Positions 7,573-15,319 of a stretch of 17,660 bases of DNA are shown one piece after another. Below the pieces are notes generated by a model. It was given only the letters and a program-made list of their open reading frames with translations, was not told the origin of the DNA and ran no database searches. Both the position numbers and the translations under genes were made by a program. The stretch comes from Actinomycetes bacterium. GTDB taxonomy: Bacteria; Actinomycetota; Actinomycetes; Actinomycetales; Dermatophilaceae. How positions within the stretch are numbered: position 1 is the first letter of the stretch; the number at the start of each line of letters is the position of its first letter. The stretch is from NCBI GenBank assembly GCA_023451855.1, contig JAEXXY010000325.1, positions 1 through 17,660 of the forward strand, read 5' to 3'.

Positions 7573-10458
7573 ATGGCGCCCATGAGCACGGCGGTGGGTT
7601 CGCGGCGCGACAGGCGCGGCACGCGCGGCATCCGCTGGCGGGCGAGTCTGCTTCTCAGCACCGTCCTGATCCTCGTCGCCACAGTGCCGCTGGTGCTCGC
7701 GCCGGCGCGCTCTGCCGACGCGGCAAGCACGCTGCCCCCGGGTTTCGTCCTCCTCGACATCCAGACCGGGATGGTCCCGCCGTCCTCGGCAGGCCCCGGC
7801 GACCTGCTGACGGACTTCGCCTGGCTGCCGGACGAGAGCATCCTCGCCACCGGGAAGTACGGGCGGGTGCAGTGGGTACCGAAGGTGGGCACGCCGCGAC
7901 AGGTGGCCGCGCTGGCGGTCAACGCCACGTCCGACCTGGGCCTCATCAGCATCGCGATAGCCGCGGACTACGCGACGACGCGCCATGTGTACACCGCCCG
8001 CACGGTGGCGAGCAGCGCGATGGGCTCGGGCGCCAACGGCCTGATGCGCCTCAGCCGATGGACCGTCACGACGGATACCGCCGGCAGCCCCACCGGTCTG
8101 GCCGACGAGGTGACGGTACTCGAGACGTCGGCCGACAGCGCGATCCACTCGTTCGGCTCCCTCGTCGTCGGTCGCGACGGCACGATGTGGGTCTCGGTGG
8201 GCGACAGCACGACCAACCTCGTCGACACGAGGACACTTCGGGCACTCGACCTCGACGACGTCCACGGCAAGGTGCTCCACCTGATGCCCGACGGCTCCGG
8301 TGTGCCGGACAACCCGTTCTTCGACGCCGCTCGGCCACGGGCAGCCCGAAGCCTTGTCTTCGCACTCGGCCTGCGCAGCCCCTTCCGCTTCAGCCTCGAC
8401 CCGGGCACCGGACTGCCGGTCCTCGGTGACGTGGGCAAGAACACCACCGAGGAGATCGACCTCGTCCGGCCGGGCTACTCGTTCGGCTGGCCGTGCTGGG
8501 AGGGGTCGAAGCCGACGGCCGGCTACGCCGACCTCGCCCAGTGCGCGGGGGTCACGACGACGGCGCCGGTCTGGGAGTACCCGCACGCGGGCAGCGGAGC
8601 CGCGGTCGTCGGAGGTGTCGTCTACACCGGCGACAGCTACCCGACCGCGTACCGGGGCCGATACTTCTTCGGGGACTACATCGACCAGAAGCTGTGGACC
8701 CTCGCATTCTCTCCTGCCGGCGTGCTGACGACCGCGCCCGAGGCGTCGGGGTTCGGCAACGCGATCGGTAAACCCGTGCGGTTCTCGGCGGCCCCCGGTG
8801 GCGACATCGTCTTCGCCGACATCTCGTCGGCCCGCCTGCGAAGACTGGTCTATGCGCCGGGAAACGCAGCCCCCACAGCCGAGTTCACGAGCACGGCCAG
8901 CCCAGCGACGCGCATTGTCACCCTGGATGCGAGCGGCTCGAGCGACCGTGACGGAGATGCGCTCACCTACACCTGGGATCTTGGAGATGGGACGGCGGCC
9001 GAGGGACGCACGGTGTCACACGCGTACGCGGTCGACCCAGACCACTTCACGGTGACGCTCACGGTGAGCGATCCCCTTCACGCCACAGCCACGACGGCGG
9101 CAACCGTGTGGCCGGGCAACCATGCCCCGGTGCTCGACGTCGCATGGCCCGATCCGGCAGCGACCTACGCTGTCGGCGAGCTCGTGCACGCCACTGCGAG
9201 CGCGACCGACCAGGAGGACGGTGCCCTGGTCGTCAGGTGGTCCTCCCGGCTCGTGCACTGCTACGCCGTGACCGACTGTCACGACCACTTCGGCGCCACG
9301 AGCACGGGGCCGACGCTGGATCTGGCCATGGACGGGCACGAGGGCGACACGACCCTCTGGATCACGGCCTCGGCGACGGATTCCAAGGGCGCCGTGGCGA
9401 GCGATGAGTTCCAGGTGCTGCCGCGGCAGCACCGCGTAACGATAGCGAGCACGTGGCCCGCGGCGTTCACCATCGGTGACGAGCAGGTCACGTCGGGCCT
9501 GTTCACCGAGGGCCTGTCCCTCACCATCGTCGCGCCGGAGCGCGGCCACGACGGGCTGTCGGTGTTCCACGCGTGGGGCGACGGTCAGACGGGGCGCACC
9601 CGACAGATGGTCCTCGGTGGCGCTGACGTGAGGATCGGGGTGGAGTACCGCACCCCCATCGACGAGCGTTACGTCTCCGACGCCGTCTTCCGCACGAGGA
9701 TGGGGGCGCCGGTCGGGGTCGAGCAGGGTGACCTCGCCCTGCGGTCGCGCGCCTACGCAGGTGGGGTCGCTCACTGGTCACCCGGCACGGGGGTTCGCTT
9801 CGTCGCCGGCTCCATCGGCAGACGCTATGCACTGCTGGGCGGGCCGGCCTGGTGCGGGCCTCCCAGCACGGACGAGATCCGGACCGTCGGGATGGACGGG
9901 TACCACAGCGAGTTCGTGCGCGGCTGCTCGATCTTCTGGAGCCGGGCCGGCGGGTCTCGCTGGGTCAACGGGTACATCCGCACTCTTTGGGCAAGCCTGG
10001 GCTGGGAACGGTCCCTGCTCCGCTATCCCCTGTCGGACGTGGTCCGGACGCCGTCCGCGAACGGGTGGATGACGCGCTTCGAGGGCGGCACGATCTACTG
10101 GTCGTCCAAGACCGGCGCTCGCTACGTCACCGGCGCCACCCTGGCGAAGTACTCGGCGATGAGGGCGGAGGCCTCGGTGCTGCGGTACCCCACGTCGCAC
10201 ACCACCCGGACCGTCGCCGGCACCGGGACGTGGCAGCACTTCCAGAAGGGGTCGATCTTCTGGAGCGGGCGGACCGGCGCCCACTGGCTCAACGGCCCCA
10301 TCCGCTCGCGCTGGGCGTCCCTCGGCTGGGAGCGGTCATGGCTGGGCTACCCGACCAGCGACCCCTATGTCGTGACGGCGGGTACGCGACAGCGCTTCGA
10401 GCGGGGCTATCTCGTCTGGAACCGGACCACGGGGACCGTGACGGCCTATCGGACGTGA
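7573..10458 (+). CDS. Secreted PQQ-type sugar/sorbosone dehydrogenase with PKD and LGFP repeats
   Basis: A 961-residue exported protein. The N-terminus has arginine-rich residues, a hydrophobic core (LLLSTVLILVATVPLVLAPA) and a likely signal peptidase site after SADA, so it acts outside the membrane. Residues about 50-427 form a six-bladed glucose/sorbosone dehydrogenase domain: His192 in HSFGSLVVGRDGTMWVSVGD, GLRSPFRFSLDPGTG, EEIDLVRPGYSFGWPCWEG, PVWEYPHAGSGAAVVGGVVY and YRGRYFFGDY. Such proteins oxidise sugars or sugar alcohols using PQQ. Residues 433-515 are a PKD domain (LDASGSSDRDGDALTYTWDL), followed by an Ig-like segment (516-615) and a linker domain. The last 230 residues hold about four LGFP-type repeats (LGWERSWLGYPTSD, QRFERGYLVWN), which are associated with cell-wall attachment. 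ATG 7573 is chosen for the GGGGG just upstream. It ends 13 bases inside the converging acyltransferase gene. The substrate is unknown, and no PQQ biosynthesis gene is nearby. Confidence 0.87.
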   Translation: MAPMSTAVGSRRDRRGTRGIRWRASLLLSTVLILVATVPLVLAPARSADAASTLPPGFVLLDIQTGMVPPSSAGPGDLLTDFAWLPDESILATGKYGRVQWVPKVGTPRQVAALAVNATSDLGLISIAIAADYATTRHVYTARTVASSAMGSGANGLMRLSRWTVTTDTAGSPTGLADEVTVLETSADSAIHSFGSLVVGRDGTMWVSVGDSTTNLVDTRTLRALDLDDVHGKVLHLMPDGSGVPDNPFFDAARPRAARSLVFALGLRSPFRFSLDPGTGLPVLGDVGKNTTEEIDLVRPGYSFGWPCWEGSKPTAGYADLAQCAGVTTTAPVWEYPHAGSGAAVVGGVVYTGDSYPTAYRGRYFFGDYIDQKLWTLAFSPAGVLTTAPEASGFGNAIGKPVRFSAAPGGDIVFADISSARLRRLVYAPGNAAPTAEFTSTASPATRIVTLDASGSSDRDGDALTYTWDLGDGTAAEGRTVSHAYAVDPDHFTVTLTVSDPLHATATTAATVWPGNHAPVLDVAWPDPAATYAVGELVHATASATDQEDGALVVRWSSRLVHCYAVTDCHDHFGATSTGPTLDLAMDGHEGDTTLWITASATDSKGAVASDEFQVLPRQHRVTIASTWPAAFTIGDEQVTSGLFTEGLSLTIVAPERGHDGLSVFHAWGDGQTGRTRQMVLGGADVRIGVEYRTPIDERYVSDAVFRTRMGAPVGVEQGDLALRSRAYAGGVAHWSPGTGVRFVAGSIGRRYALLGGPAWCGPPSTDEIRTVGMDGYHSEFVRGCSIFWSRAGGSRWVNGYIRTLWASLGWERSLLRYPLSDVVRTPSANGWMTRFEGGTIYWSSKTGARYVTGATLAKYSAMRAEASVLRYPTSHTTRTVAGTGTWQHFQKGSIFWSGRTGAHWLNGPIRSRWASLGWERSWLGYPTSDPYVVTAGTRQRFERGYLVWNRTTGTVTAYRT

Positions 10459-11531
10459 ATCGTCTGGTTCTCGTCGGCGTCGCGTCGTGCAGCGAATGCC
10501 TGCTGCCGAGTCGAGGGCCGGTCGAGGCGCAGCGGCTCGCGCAGGCGCCCGAGCGGGCGCTCGAGCAGCACCCACGACAGCCAGGAGACGAGGATCGCCG
10601 CGGTGATGAGCGCCAGGTTGCGCGGCACCGAGTGCTCGCCCAGCAGCAGGCTGTTGATGAGGGTCTGGTGCCACAGGTAGAGCGCGTAGCTGATGGTGCC
10701 GAAGAAGACCATCAGCCGGGACCCGACGACCCGCGAGTGCCCGGCCGTCGCGGCGTAGACGAGCCACACGCCGATGAGCGCGAACACGGCACCGAGCGGG
10801 CGGAACAACGGGTGGTCGACCTCGATGCCGTGGCCCGGGAACGAGGACACCGCGACGAGCACGACGAACGGCACGAGCGGGTTGGCGCGGGGGAGCGTGA
10901 CGCCTCGCGCCGCCAGCTCGGCCAGGCCGAACGCGAGGGCGACCCCGAGGAGCAGCGCGAACACGTTGGTCTCGGTGGAGATGTCGAGGCGGATGAACTC
11001 GCCCTGGGTCCACACGCTGTAGAAGGTCGCGACGGCGGCAAGGGCGAGCACGACCGCGAAGGCCCGCGCCCGCTGCCAGGTCATGAGCGCGATGAAGACG
11101 AGCGGCCAGACGACGTAGAACTGCTCCTCGACCGACAGCGACCAGAGGTGGTTGAGCACGCCCAGGTCGGTGCCGGCGATCCGCACCCAGTTGCCGACGT
11201 AGAGCACCGACGCCAGGGCCGCCGTGGGGTGCCCGGCGAGGCGGGGGTCGTCGGTGGCCCAGAGCAGCACGGGAACGAGCGCGAGGAGCAGCAGCAGCGC
11301 CGGCAGGAGTCGCACGGCGCGCCGACCCCAGAACCGCCAGAGGCTGACCGAGCCCCACCGGTCCCACTCCCGAAGGAGCAGGCTGGTGATGAGGTAGCCG
11401 GACAGGACGAAGAAGAGGGTGACGCCGGACAGGCCGCCCCAGCGCACCGGCAGCCCGGAGTGTGCGGCCATGACGAGGAGGATCGCGAGGCCTCGGACAC
11501 CGTCGAGGTCGCGGTTTCGGGTGTGCTGCAC
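10446..11531 (-). CDS. Membrane acyltransferase, acyltransferase-3 family
   Basis: A 361-residue polytopic membrane protein of the acyltransferase-3 (OafA/YrhL-like) family, which moves acetyl or other acyl groups onto surface polysaccharides, peptidoglycan or small molecules. The N-terminus has the family pattern RDLDGVRGLAILLVMAAHSG with Arg13 and His24, followed by GVTLFFVLSGYLITSLLLRE and FWGRRAVRLLPALLLLL; later LWSLSVEEQFYVVWPLVFI and SYALYLWHQTLINSLLL are strongly typical. About ten transmembrane helices are visible and there is no added SGNH domain. The start is GTG 11531, with the -10-like TAGCCT (plus-strand 11539-11544) seven bases upstream and no ribosome site, suggesting a leaderless mRNA. 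Its last 13 bases overlap the dehydrogenase gene tail to tail. The neighbours (a surface dehydrogenase with wall-binding repeats) fit a cell-envelope role, but the substrate is unknown. Confidence 0.92.
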   Translation of the reverse strand: MQHTRNRDLDGVRGLAILLVMAAHSGLPVRWGGLSGVTLFFVLSGYLITSLLLREWDRWGSVSLWRFWGRRAVRLLPALLLLLALVPVLLWATDDPRLAGHPTAALASVLYVGNWVRIAGTDLGVLNHLWSLSVEEQFYVVWPLVFIALMTWQRARAFAVVLALAAVATFYSVWTQGEFIRLDISTETNVFALLLGVALAFGLAELAARGVTLPRANPLVPFVVLVAVSSFPGHGIEVDHPLFRPLGAVFALIGVWLVYAATAGHSRVVGSRLMVFFGTISYALYLWHQTLINSLLLGEHSVPRNLALITAAILVSWLSWVLLERPLGRLREPLRLDRPSTRQQAFAARRDADENQTIHVR

Positions 11532-11538
11532 GCGGACA

Positions 11539-11544
11539 AGGCTA
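11539..11544 (-). promoter_or_regulatory. Putative -10 element of the acyltransferase gene
   Basis: Minus-strand TAGCCT fits TANNNT, 7 bases before the GTG at 11531. No ribosome site precedes the GTG, so a leaderless transcript is likely. It is back to back with the aspS promoter. Confidence 0.45.
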
Positions 11545-11559
11545 GGGGCGGACCCGGTC

Positions 11560-11565
11560 TAGGAT
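11560..11565 (+). promoter_or_regulatory. Putative -10 element of aspS
   Basis: TAGGAT fits TANNNT. Transcription would begin near 11572, giving a leader of about 87 bases before the GTG at 11659. The leader shows no T-box features. Confidence 0.45.
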
Positions 11566-11658
11566 GAAACCTCGGTGCCGTACGCCGACCGCGTACCAGG
11601 ACACCCGAACCCCAGCGGCCCCACGCGTCGCGCCCACCCGTCCTCGGAAGGATCCTCC

Positions 11659-13488
11659 GTGCTCCGCACTCACGAGGCCGGCACGCTCCGTGCCGACCAC
11701 GCAGGCCAGACCGTCACCCTCACCGGTTGGGTGGCGCGGCGTCGAGACCACGGCGGGGTTGCCTTCCTCGACCTGCGCGACGCGTCCGGTGTCGCCCAGG
11801 TCGTCGCCCGCGACGAGGTGCTGGCCGAGGGCGGCGCCCACGACGTGCGCAACGAGTTCTGCGTCCGCGTCACCGGCGAGGTGCGCGTGCGGCCCGAGGG
11901 CAACGCCAACCCCGACCTGCCCACGGGCGACATCGAGGTCATCGTCGAGCAGCTCGAGGTGCTCAACCCGAGCGCCGCGCTGCCGTTCCAGATCGACGAG
12001 CGGGTCACGGTCGGCGAGGAGGCGCGCCTCAAGCACCGCTACCTCGACCTGCGTCGCCCCGGCGCCAGCTCGGCCGGCACCGCGCTCCGCCTGCGCTCCA
12101 AGGTCAACGCCGCCGCGCGCAGGGTGCTCGGCGCCCGTGACTTCGTCGAGATCGAGACCCCGACGCTGACCCGCTCGACGCCCGAGGGGGCCCGCGACTT
12201 CCTCGTGCCGGCCCGCCTGGCCCCGGGCTGCTGGTACGCCCTGCCGCAGAGCCCGCAGCTGTTCAAGCAGCTGCTCATGGTCGCCGGCATGGAGCGCTAC
12301 TACCAGATCGCCCGCTGCTACCGCGACGAGGACTTCCGCGCCGACCGCCAGCCGGAGTTCACCCAGCTCGACATCGAGATGAGCTTCGTCGAGCAGGCCG
12401 ACATCATCGAGCTGGCCGAGGCGATCGTCCGCGAGGTCTGGTCGCTGATCGGCGTCGAGCTCACCACGCCGTTCCTGCAGATGACCTACAACGAGGCGAT
12501 GGCCCGCTACGGCTCCGACAAGCCCGACCTGCGTTTCGGCAACGAGCTCGTCGAGTGCACCGACTACTTCAAGGACACGACGTTCCGGGTCTTCCAGGCC
12601 GAGTACGTCGGCGCCGTCGTCATGCCCGGCGGCGCGAGCCAGCCGCGCAAGCAGCTCGACGCGTGGCAGGAGTGGGCCAAGCAGCGCGGCGCCAAGGGCC
12701 TGGCCTACGTCCTCGTCCAGGAGGACGGCGAGCTCGGCGGCCCGGTCGCCAAGAACCTCACCGATGCCGAGCGCGCCGGCCTCGCCACGCACGTCGGCGC
12801 CCAGCCGGGCGACTGCATCTTCTTCGCCGCCGGCGCGACCAAGGCGAGCCGGGCGCTGCTCGGCGCGGCCCGACTCGAGATCGGCCGACGCTGCGGCCTC
12901 ATCGACGAGGACGCCTGGAGCTTCCTGTGGGTGCTCGACGCGCCGCTCTTCGAGCCGGCGGCCGACGCAACGGCCTCCGGCGACGTCGCCCTCGGCTACA
13001 GCGCCTGGACCGCGGTGCACCACGCGTTCACGTCGCCGAAGAAGGAGTTCGAGGACACCTTTGACACCGACCCCGGTTCGGCGCTCGCCTACGCCTACGA
13101 CCTGGTCTGCAACGGCAACGAGATCGGCGGCGGCTCGATCCGTATCCACCGCCGTGACGTGCAGGAGCGCGTCTTCCAGGTCATGGGCATCTCGCAGGAA
13201 GAGGCACAGGAGAAGTTCGGCTTCCTCCTCGAGGCGTTCCAGTACGGCGCCCCGCCGCACGGCGGCATCGCCTTCGGCTGGGACCGCATCGTGTCGCTGC
13301 TCGCCGGCACCGAGTCGATCCGCGACGTCATCGCCTTCCCGAAGTCCGGCGGCGGCTACGACCCGCTCACGGCGGCCCCGGCACCGATCACGCCCCAGCA
13401 GCGCAAGGAGGCCGGCGTCGACGCCGTGCCGGCCGCGTCGTCCCCGGCCCCCCAGGGTGCTCCCGAGGTGAACCCCGTCCGCAGCTGA
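11659..13488 (+). CDS. aspS: Aspartyl-tRNA synthetase, probably non-discriminating
   Basis: A class II aminoacyl-tRNA synthetase of 609 residues that charges tRNA-Asp with aspartate in the cytoplasm. The domains in order are: the anticodon-binding OB fold (about 1-110, TLTGWVARRRDHGGVAFLDL), the catalytic core with motif 2 (YRDEDFRADRQPEFTQLDIE), the bacterial GAD insertion (about 290-420), and motif 3 near the end (GGIAFGWDRIVSLLAG). Residue 31 is His. In Pseudomonas aeruginosa His31 marks the non-discriminating form, which also makes Asp-tRNA-Asn for GatCAB amidation, whereas discriminating bacterial enzymes have Leu; this suggests the non-discriminating form here. The start is GTG 11659, with GGAAGGA at 11646-11652 upstream; an in-frame GTG at 11575 would add 28 unconserved residues. 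A strong terminator follows the stop. Confidence 0.96.
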   Translation: MLRTHEAGTLRADHAGQTVTLTGWVARRRDHGGVAFLDLRDASGVAQVVARDEVLAEGGAHDVRNEFCVRVTGEVRVRPEGNANPDLPTGDIEVIVEQLEVLNPSAALPFQIDERVTVGEEARLKHRYLDLRRPGASSAGTALRLRSKVNAAARRVLGARDFVEIETPTLTRSTPEGARDFLVPARLAPGCWYALPQSPQLFKQLLMVAGMERYYQIARCYRDEDFRADRQPEFTQLDIEMSFVEQADIIELAEAIVREVWSLIGVELTTPFLQMTYNEAMARYGSDKPDLRFGNELVECTDYFKDTTFRVFQAEYVGAVVMPGGASQPRKQLDAWQEWAKQRGAKGLAYVLVQEDGELGGPVAKNLTDAERAGLATHVGAQPGDCIFFAAGATKASRALLGAARLEIGRRCGLIDEDAWSFLWVLDAPLFEPAADATASGDVALGYSAWTAVHHAFTSPKKEFEDTFDTDPGSALAYAYDLVCNGNEIGGGSIRIHRRDVQERVFQVMGISQEEAQEKFGFLLEAFQYGAPPHGGIAFGWDRIVSLLAGTESIRDVIAFPKSGGGYDPLTAAPAPITPQQRKEAGVDAVPAASSPAPQGAPEVNPVRS

Positions 13489-13505
13489 CGGCCCCAGCGC
13501 ACCGA

Positions 13506-13549
13506 CACGAGAGGGCCGCCGTCCGCCAGGACGGCGGCCCTCCGTCGTG
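13506..13549 (+). terminator. Strong hairpin terminator of aspS
   Basis: GAGGGCCGCCGTCC (13511-13524) pairs perfectly with GGACGGCGGCCCTC (13529-13542) over 14 bp with a GCCA loop. An outer CACGA/TCGTG stem (13506-13510 and 13545-13549) extends it. It lies 17 bases after the aspS stop. It has no T-run but is very stable. Confidence 0.85.
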
Positions 13550-13551
13550 CC

Positions 13552-13614
13552 CGGAACGGGGCGGACTCGCGTCCGTCCCCGGTCCACCCCGTTCCGTCCA
13601 CCCCGGTGCGGGGT
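13552..13614. repeat. Nested and tandem inverted repeats before the histidine phosphatase gene
   Basis: CGGAACGGGG (13552-13561) and CCCCGTTCCG (13587-13596) are perfect 10-bp inverted arms. Nested between them is CGGAC (13562-13566)/GTCCG (13571-13575), and directly after them ACCCCG (13600-13605)/CGGGGT (13609-13614). TCCACCCCG also occurs twice as a direct repeat. These lie between the aspS terminator and the ribosome site at 13639-13645, so they may be operators, leader hairpins or a second terminator. Confidence 0.5.
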
Positions 13615-13649
13615 AGGAGCGAGGCGTCGACCAGATCCGAGGAGGACCC

Positions 13650-14414
13650 GTGTCCGTGCAGCCACGCAGCGAGCCGCCGGAGGCCCACGTCGACGAGCTC
13701 GTGCTCGTCCGGCACGGGGAGAGCGTCGGGAACGTCGCCGACGCCGACGCGCGCCGGCGCGGCGCCGGCCGGCTCGACCTCGACACCCGCGACCCCGACA
13801 CCCCGCTGTCCTCGCGCGGGGAGCAGCAGGCCGACGTGCTGGCCCGTGCGGTGCTCGCGTGGGACGAGGACGAGCGCCCTGACGTGGTGCTCAGCTCTCC
13901 GTACGTCCGAGCGGCCCGTACGGCAGACGTCGTGACCACCCGTCTCGGGATGGACGTGACGCTCGACGAACGCCTGCGCGAGCGCGACCTCGGGATCCTC
14001 GACGGGTTCACCGGCGTCGGCATCCGCGAGACCTACCCGGAGGAGGCGCGTCGGCGCGAGCGCCTGGGCAAGTTCTACTACCGGCCGCCCGGCGGCGAGA
14101 GCTGGACCGACGTCGCGCTGCGGGTGCGCCACGTCCTCGTCGACCTCGGCACGGCCCAGCAGGGCCGGCGCGTCTGGGTCTTCACGCACCAGGCCGTCAT
14201 CATGGCCTTCCGGCTCGCGCTCGAAGGCCTCGACGAGCAGCGGGTGCTCGAGCTCGACCGCGACGAGCCGCTCGGCAACTGCTCGCTGACGCGCTACCGG
14301 CGGGGGGAGGACGGGCGGTTGCGGCTCGTGGCGTTCGCCGACACCTCCCACCTGGCCTCCTCGGCCGTGGAGGAGACGCACGAGTCGAGCGCCGGAGGAG
14401 GGGACCATGGCTGA
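13650..14414 (+). CDS. Histidine phosphatase family protein
   Basis: A 254-residue cytoplasmic protein of the histidine phosphatase (phosphoglycerate mutase-like) superfamily. The N-terminal motif LVLVRHGESVGN carries the phospho-accepting His22, with Arg21; RERDLGILDGFT holds the likely acid residue, and the second active-site histidine is His180 in VFTHQAV. Such enzymes remove phosphate from small metabolites; the substrate is not evident, and the insert after RHG (DADARRRGAGRLDLDTRDPD) is longer than in cofactor-dependent mutases, arguing against glycolytic mutase. The start is GTG 13650 with GAGGAGG (13639-13645) five bases or so upstream. Its end overlaps the nnrD start by 8 bases (ATGGCTGA), so translation of the two is coupled. 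Confidence 0.9.
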   Translation: MSVQPRSEPPEAHVDELVLVRHGESVGNVADADARRRGAGRLDLDTRDPDTPLSSRGEQQADVLARAVLAWDEDERPDVVLSSPYVRAARTADVVTTRLGMDVTLDERLRERDLGILDGFTGVGIRETYPEEARRRERLGKFYYRPPGGESWTDVALRVRHVLVDLGTAQQGRRVWVFTHQAVIMAFRLALEGLDEQRVLELDRDEPLGNCSLTRYRRGEDGRLRLVAFADTSHLASSAVEETHESSAGGGDHG

Positions 14415-15297
14415 GGCACCGCACCGGGTCGACGCCGACCTGATCAGGGGTTGGGCGCTCCCGCAGCCGGGTGGGGACAAGAGCGACCGGGGCACCGTGC
14501 TCGTCGTCGGAGGTGCCCGCCAGACTCCGGGCGCGGTGCTGCTCGCCGCCGAGACGGCCCTGCGGGTCGGGGCCGGCAAGGTGCAGGTGGCCACTGCCGC
14601 GGACGCTGCGCCGGGCCTGGCCCTCCGGCTGCCGGAGGCGTTCGTCGAGGCCCTGCCGGTGCTGGGGTCCGGCGAGCTCGCAGTCGCCGCCGCGAACCGC
14701 ATCTGCGCCCTGGCAGAGGGGGCCGACGTCGTCCTGCTCGGGCCCGGGCTGGGTGACCCGGACGCCGCGCACCTGCTGCTCGAGCGGGTCATACCGCGGC
14801 TCGACACCGCCGTGGCCCTCGACGCGCTCGGCACCGCCTACCTCACGGGCAACCTCGACGGCGTCCGCCATCTCGAGGGCCGGGTGCTGCTGACACCGAA
14901 CACGACCGAGCTCGCCGCGACGCTGCAGGAGCCCGAGGACGAGGTGGAGCAGGACGTCCTCGCGGCGGCGCGGCGGCTCGCCGAGACCACCGGAGCCGTC
15001 GTGCTGAGCGGTGCCGACACGTCGTACGTCGTGCGCCCGGACGGTACGGCGTGGGTCAACGACGCCGGTCCCTCGAGCTTGGCCACGGCGGGCTCCGGCG
15101 ACGTCAAGGCCGGGATCGTGGCCGGGCTCATGGCGCGGGGCGCATCACCGGACCAGGCCGCCGTCTGGGGCACGTGGGCGCACGGGCGGGCGGGAGAGCG
15201 GCTCGAGGGCGACGTCGCGGGATACCTGGCCCGCGACCTGACCCGAGCCGCGCCGGCTGCCCTCGCCGAGGCCGAGGGGGCCGACGCCGCGGGCTGA
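14407..15297 (+). CDS. nnrD: ADP-dependent NAD(P)H-hydrate dehydratase
   Basis: A 296-residue ribokinase-fold enzyme that repairs hydrated NADH and NADPH, (S)-NAD(P)HX, using ADP as energy source. The sequence shows the family start GDKSDRGTVLVVGGARQTPG, the ALRVGAGKVQVAT segment, GADVVLLGPGLGDPD, the LLTPNTTELA motif and the nucleotide-site GSGDVKAG with catalytic Asp232. In many bacteria this domain is fused to the NAD(P)HX epimerase (as in E. coli Nnr); here the epimerase part is absent, so a separate nnrE should exist elsewhere. ATG 14407 follows GGAGGAGGGG and overlaps the upstream phosphatase gene. The next plus-strand sequence is a degraded gene, starting almost at once after the stop. 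Confidence 0.92.
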   Translation: MAEAPHRVDADLIRGWALPQPGGDKSDRGTVLVVGGARQTPGAVLLAAETALRVGAGKVQVATAADAAPGLALRLPEAFVEALPVLGSGELAVAAANRICALAEGADVVLLGPGLGDPDAAHLLLERVIPRLDTAVALDALGTAYLTGNLDGVRHLEGRVLLTPNTTELAATLQEPEDEVEQDVLAAARRLAETTGAVVLSGADTSYVVRPDGTAWVNDAGPSSLATAGSGDVKAGIVAGLMARGASPDQAAVWGTWAHGRAGERLEGDVAGYLARDLTRAAPAALAEAEGADAAG

Positions 15298-15319
15298 CCA
15301 CCGCGCCATCGAAAGGGGT

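Noticed and set aside
11566..11658. Possible T-box riboswitch in the aspS leader
   Set aside because: At about 87 bases the leader is too short, and neither a T-box sequence nor a specifier loop and antiterminator can be seen.
11542..13665. 707-codon open frame antisense to aspS
   Set aside because: It is the complement of a certain gene, with no domain and no ribosome site; it is a GC artefact.
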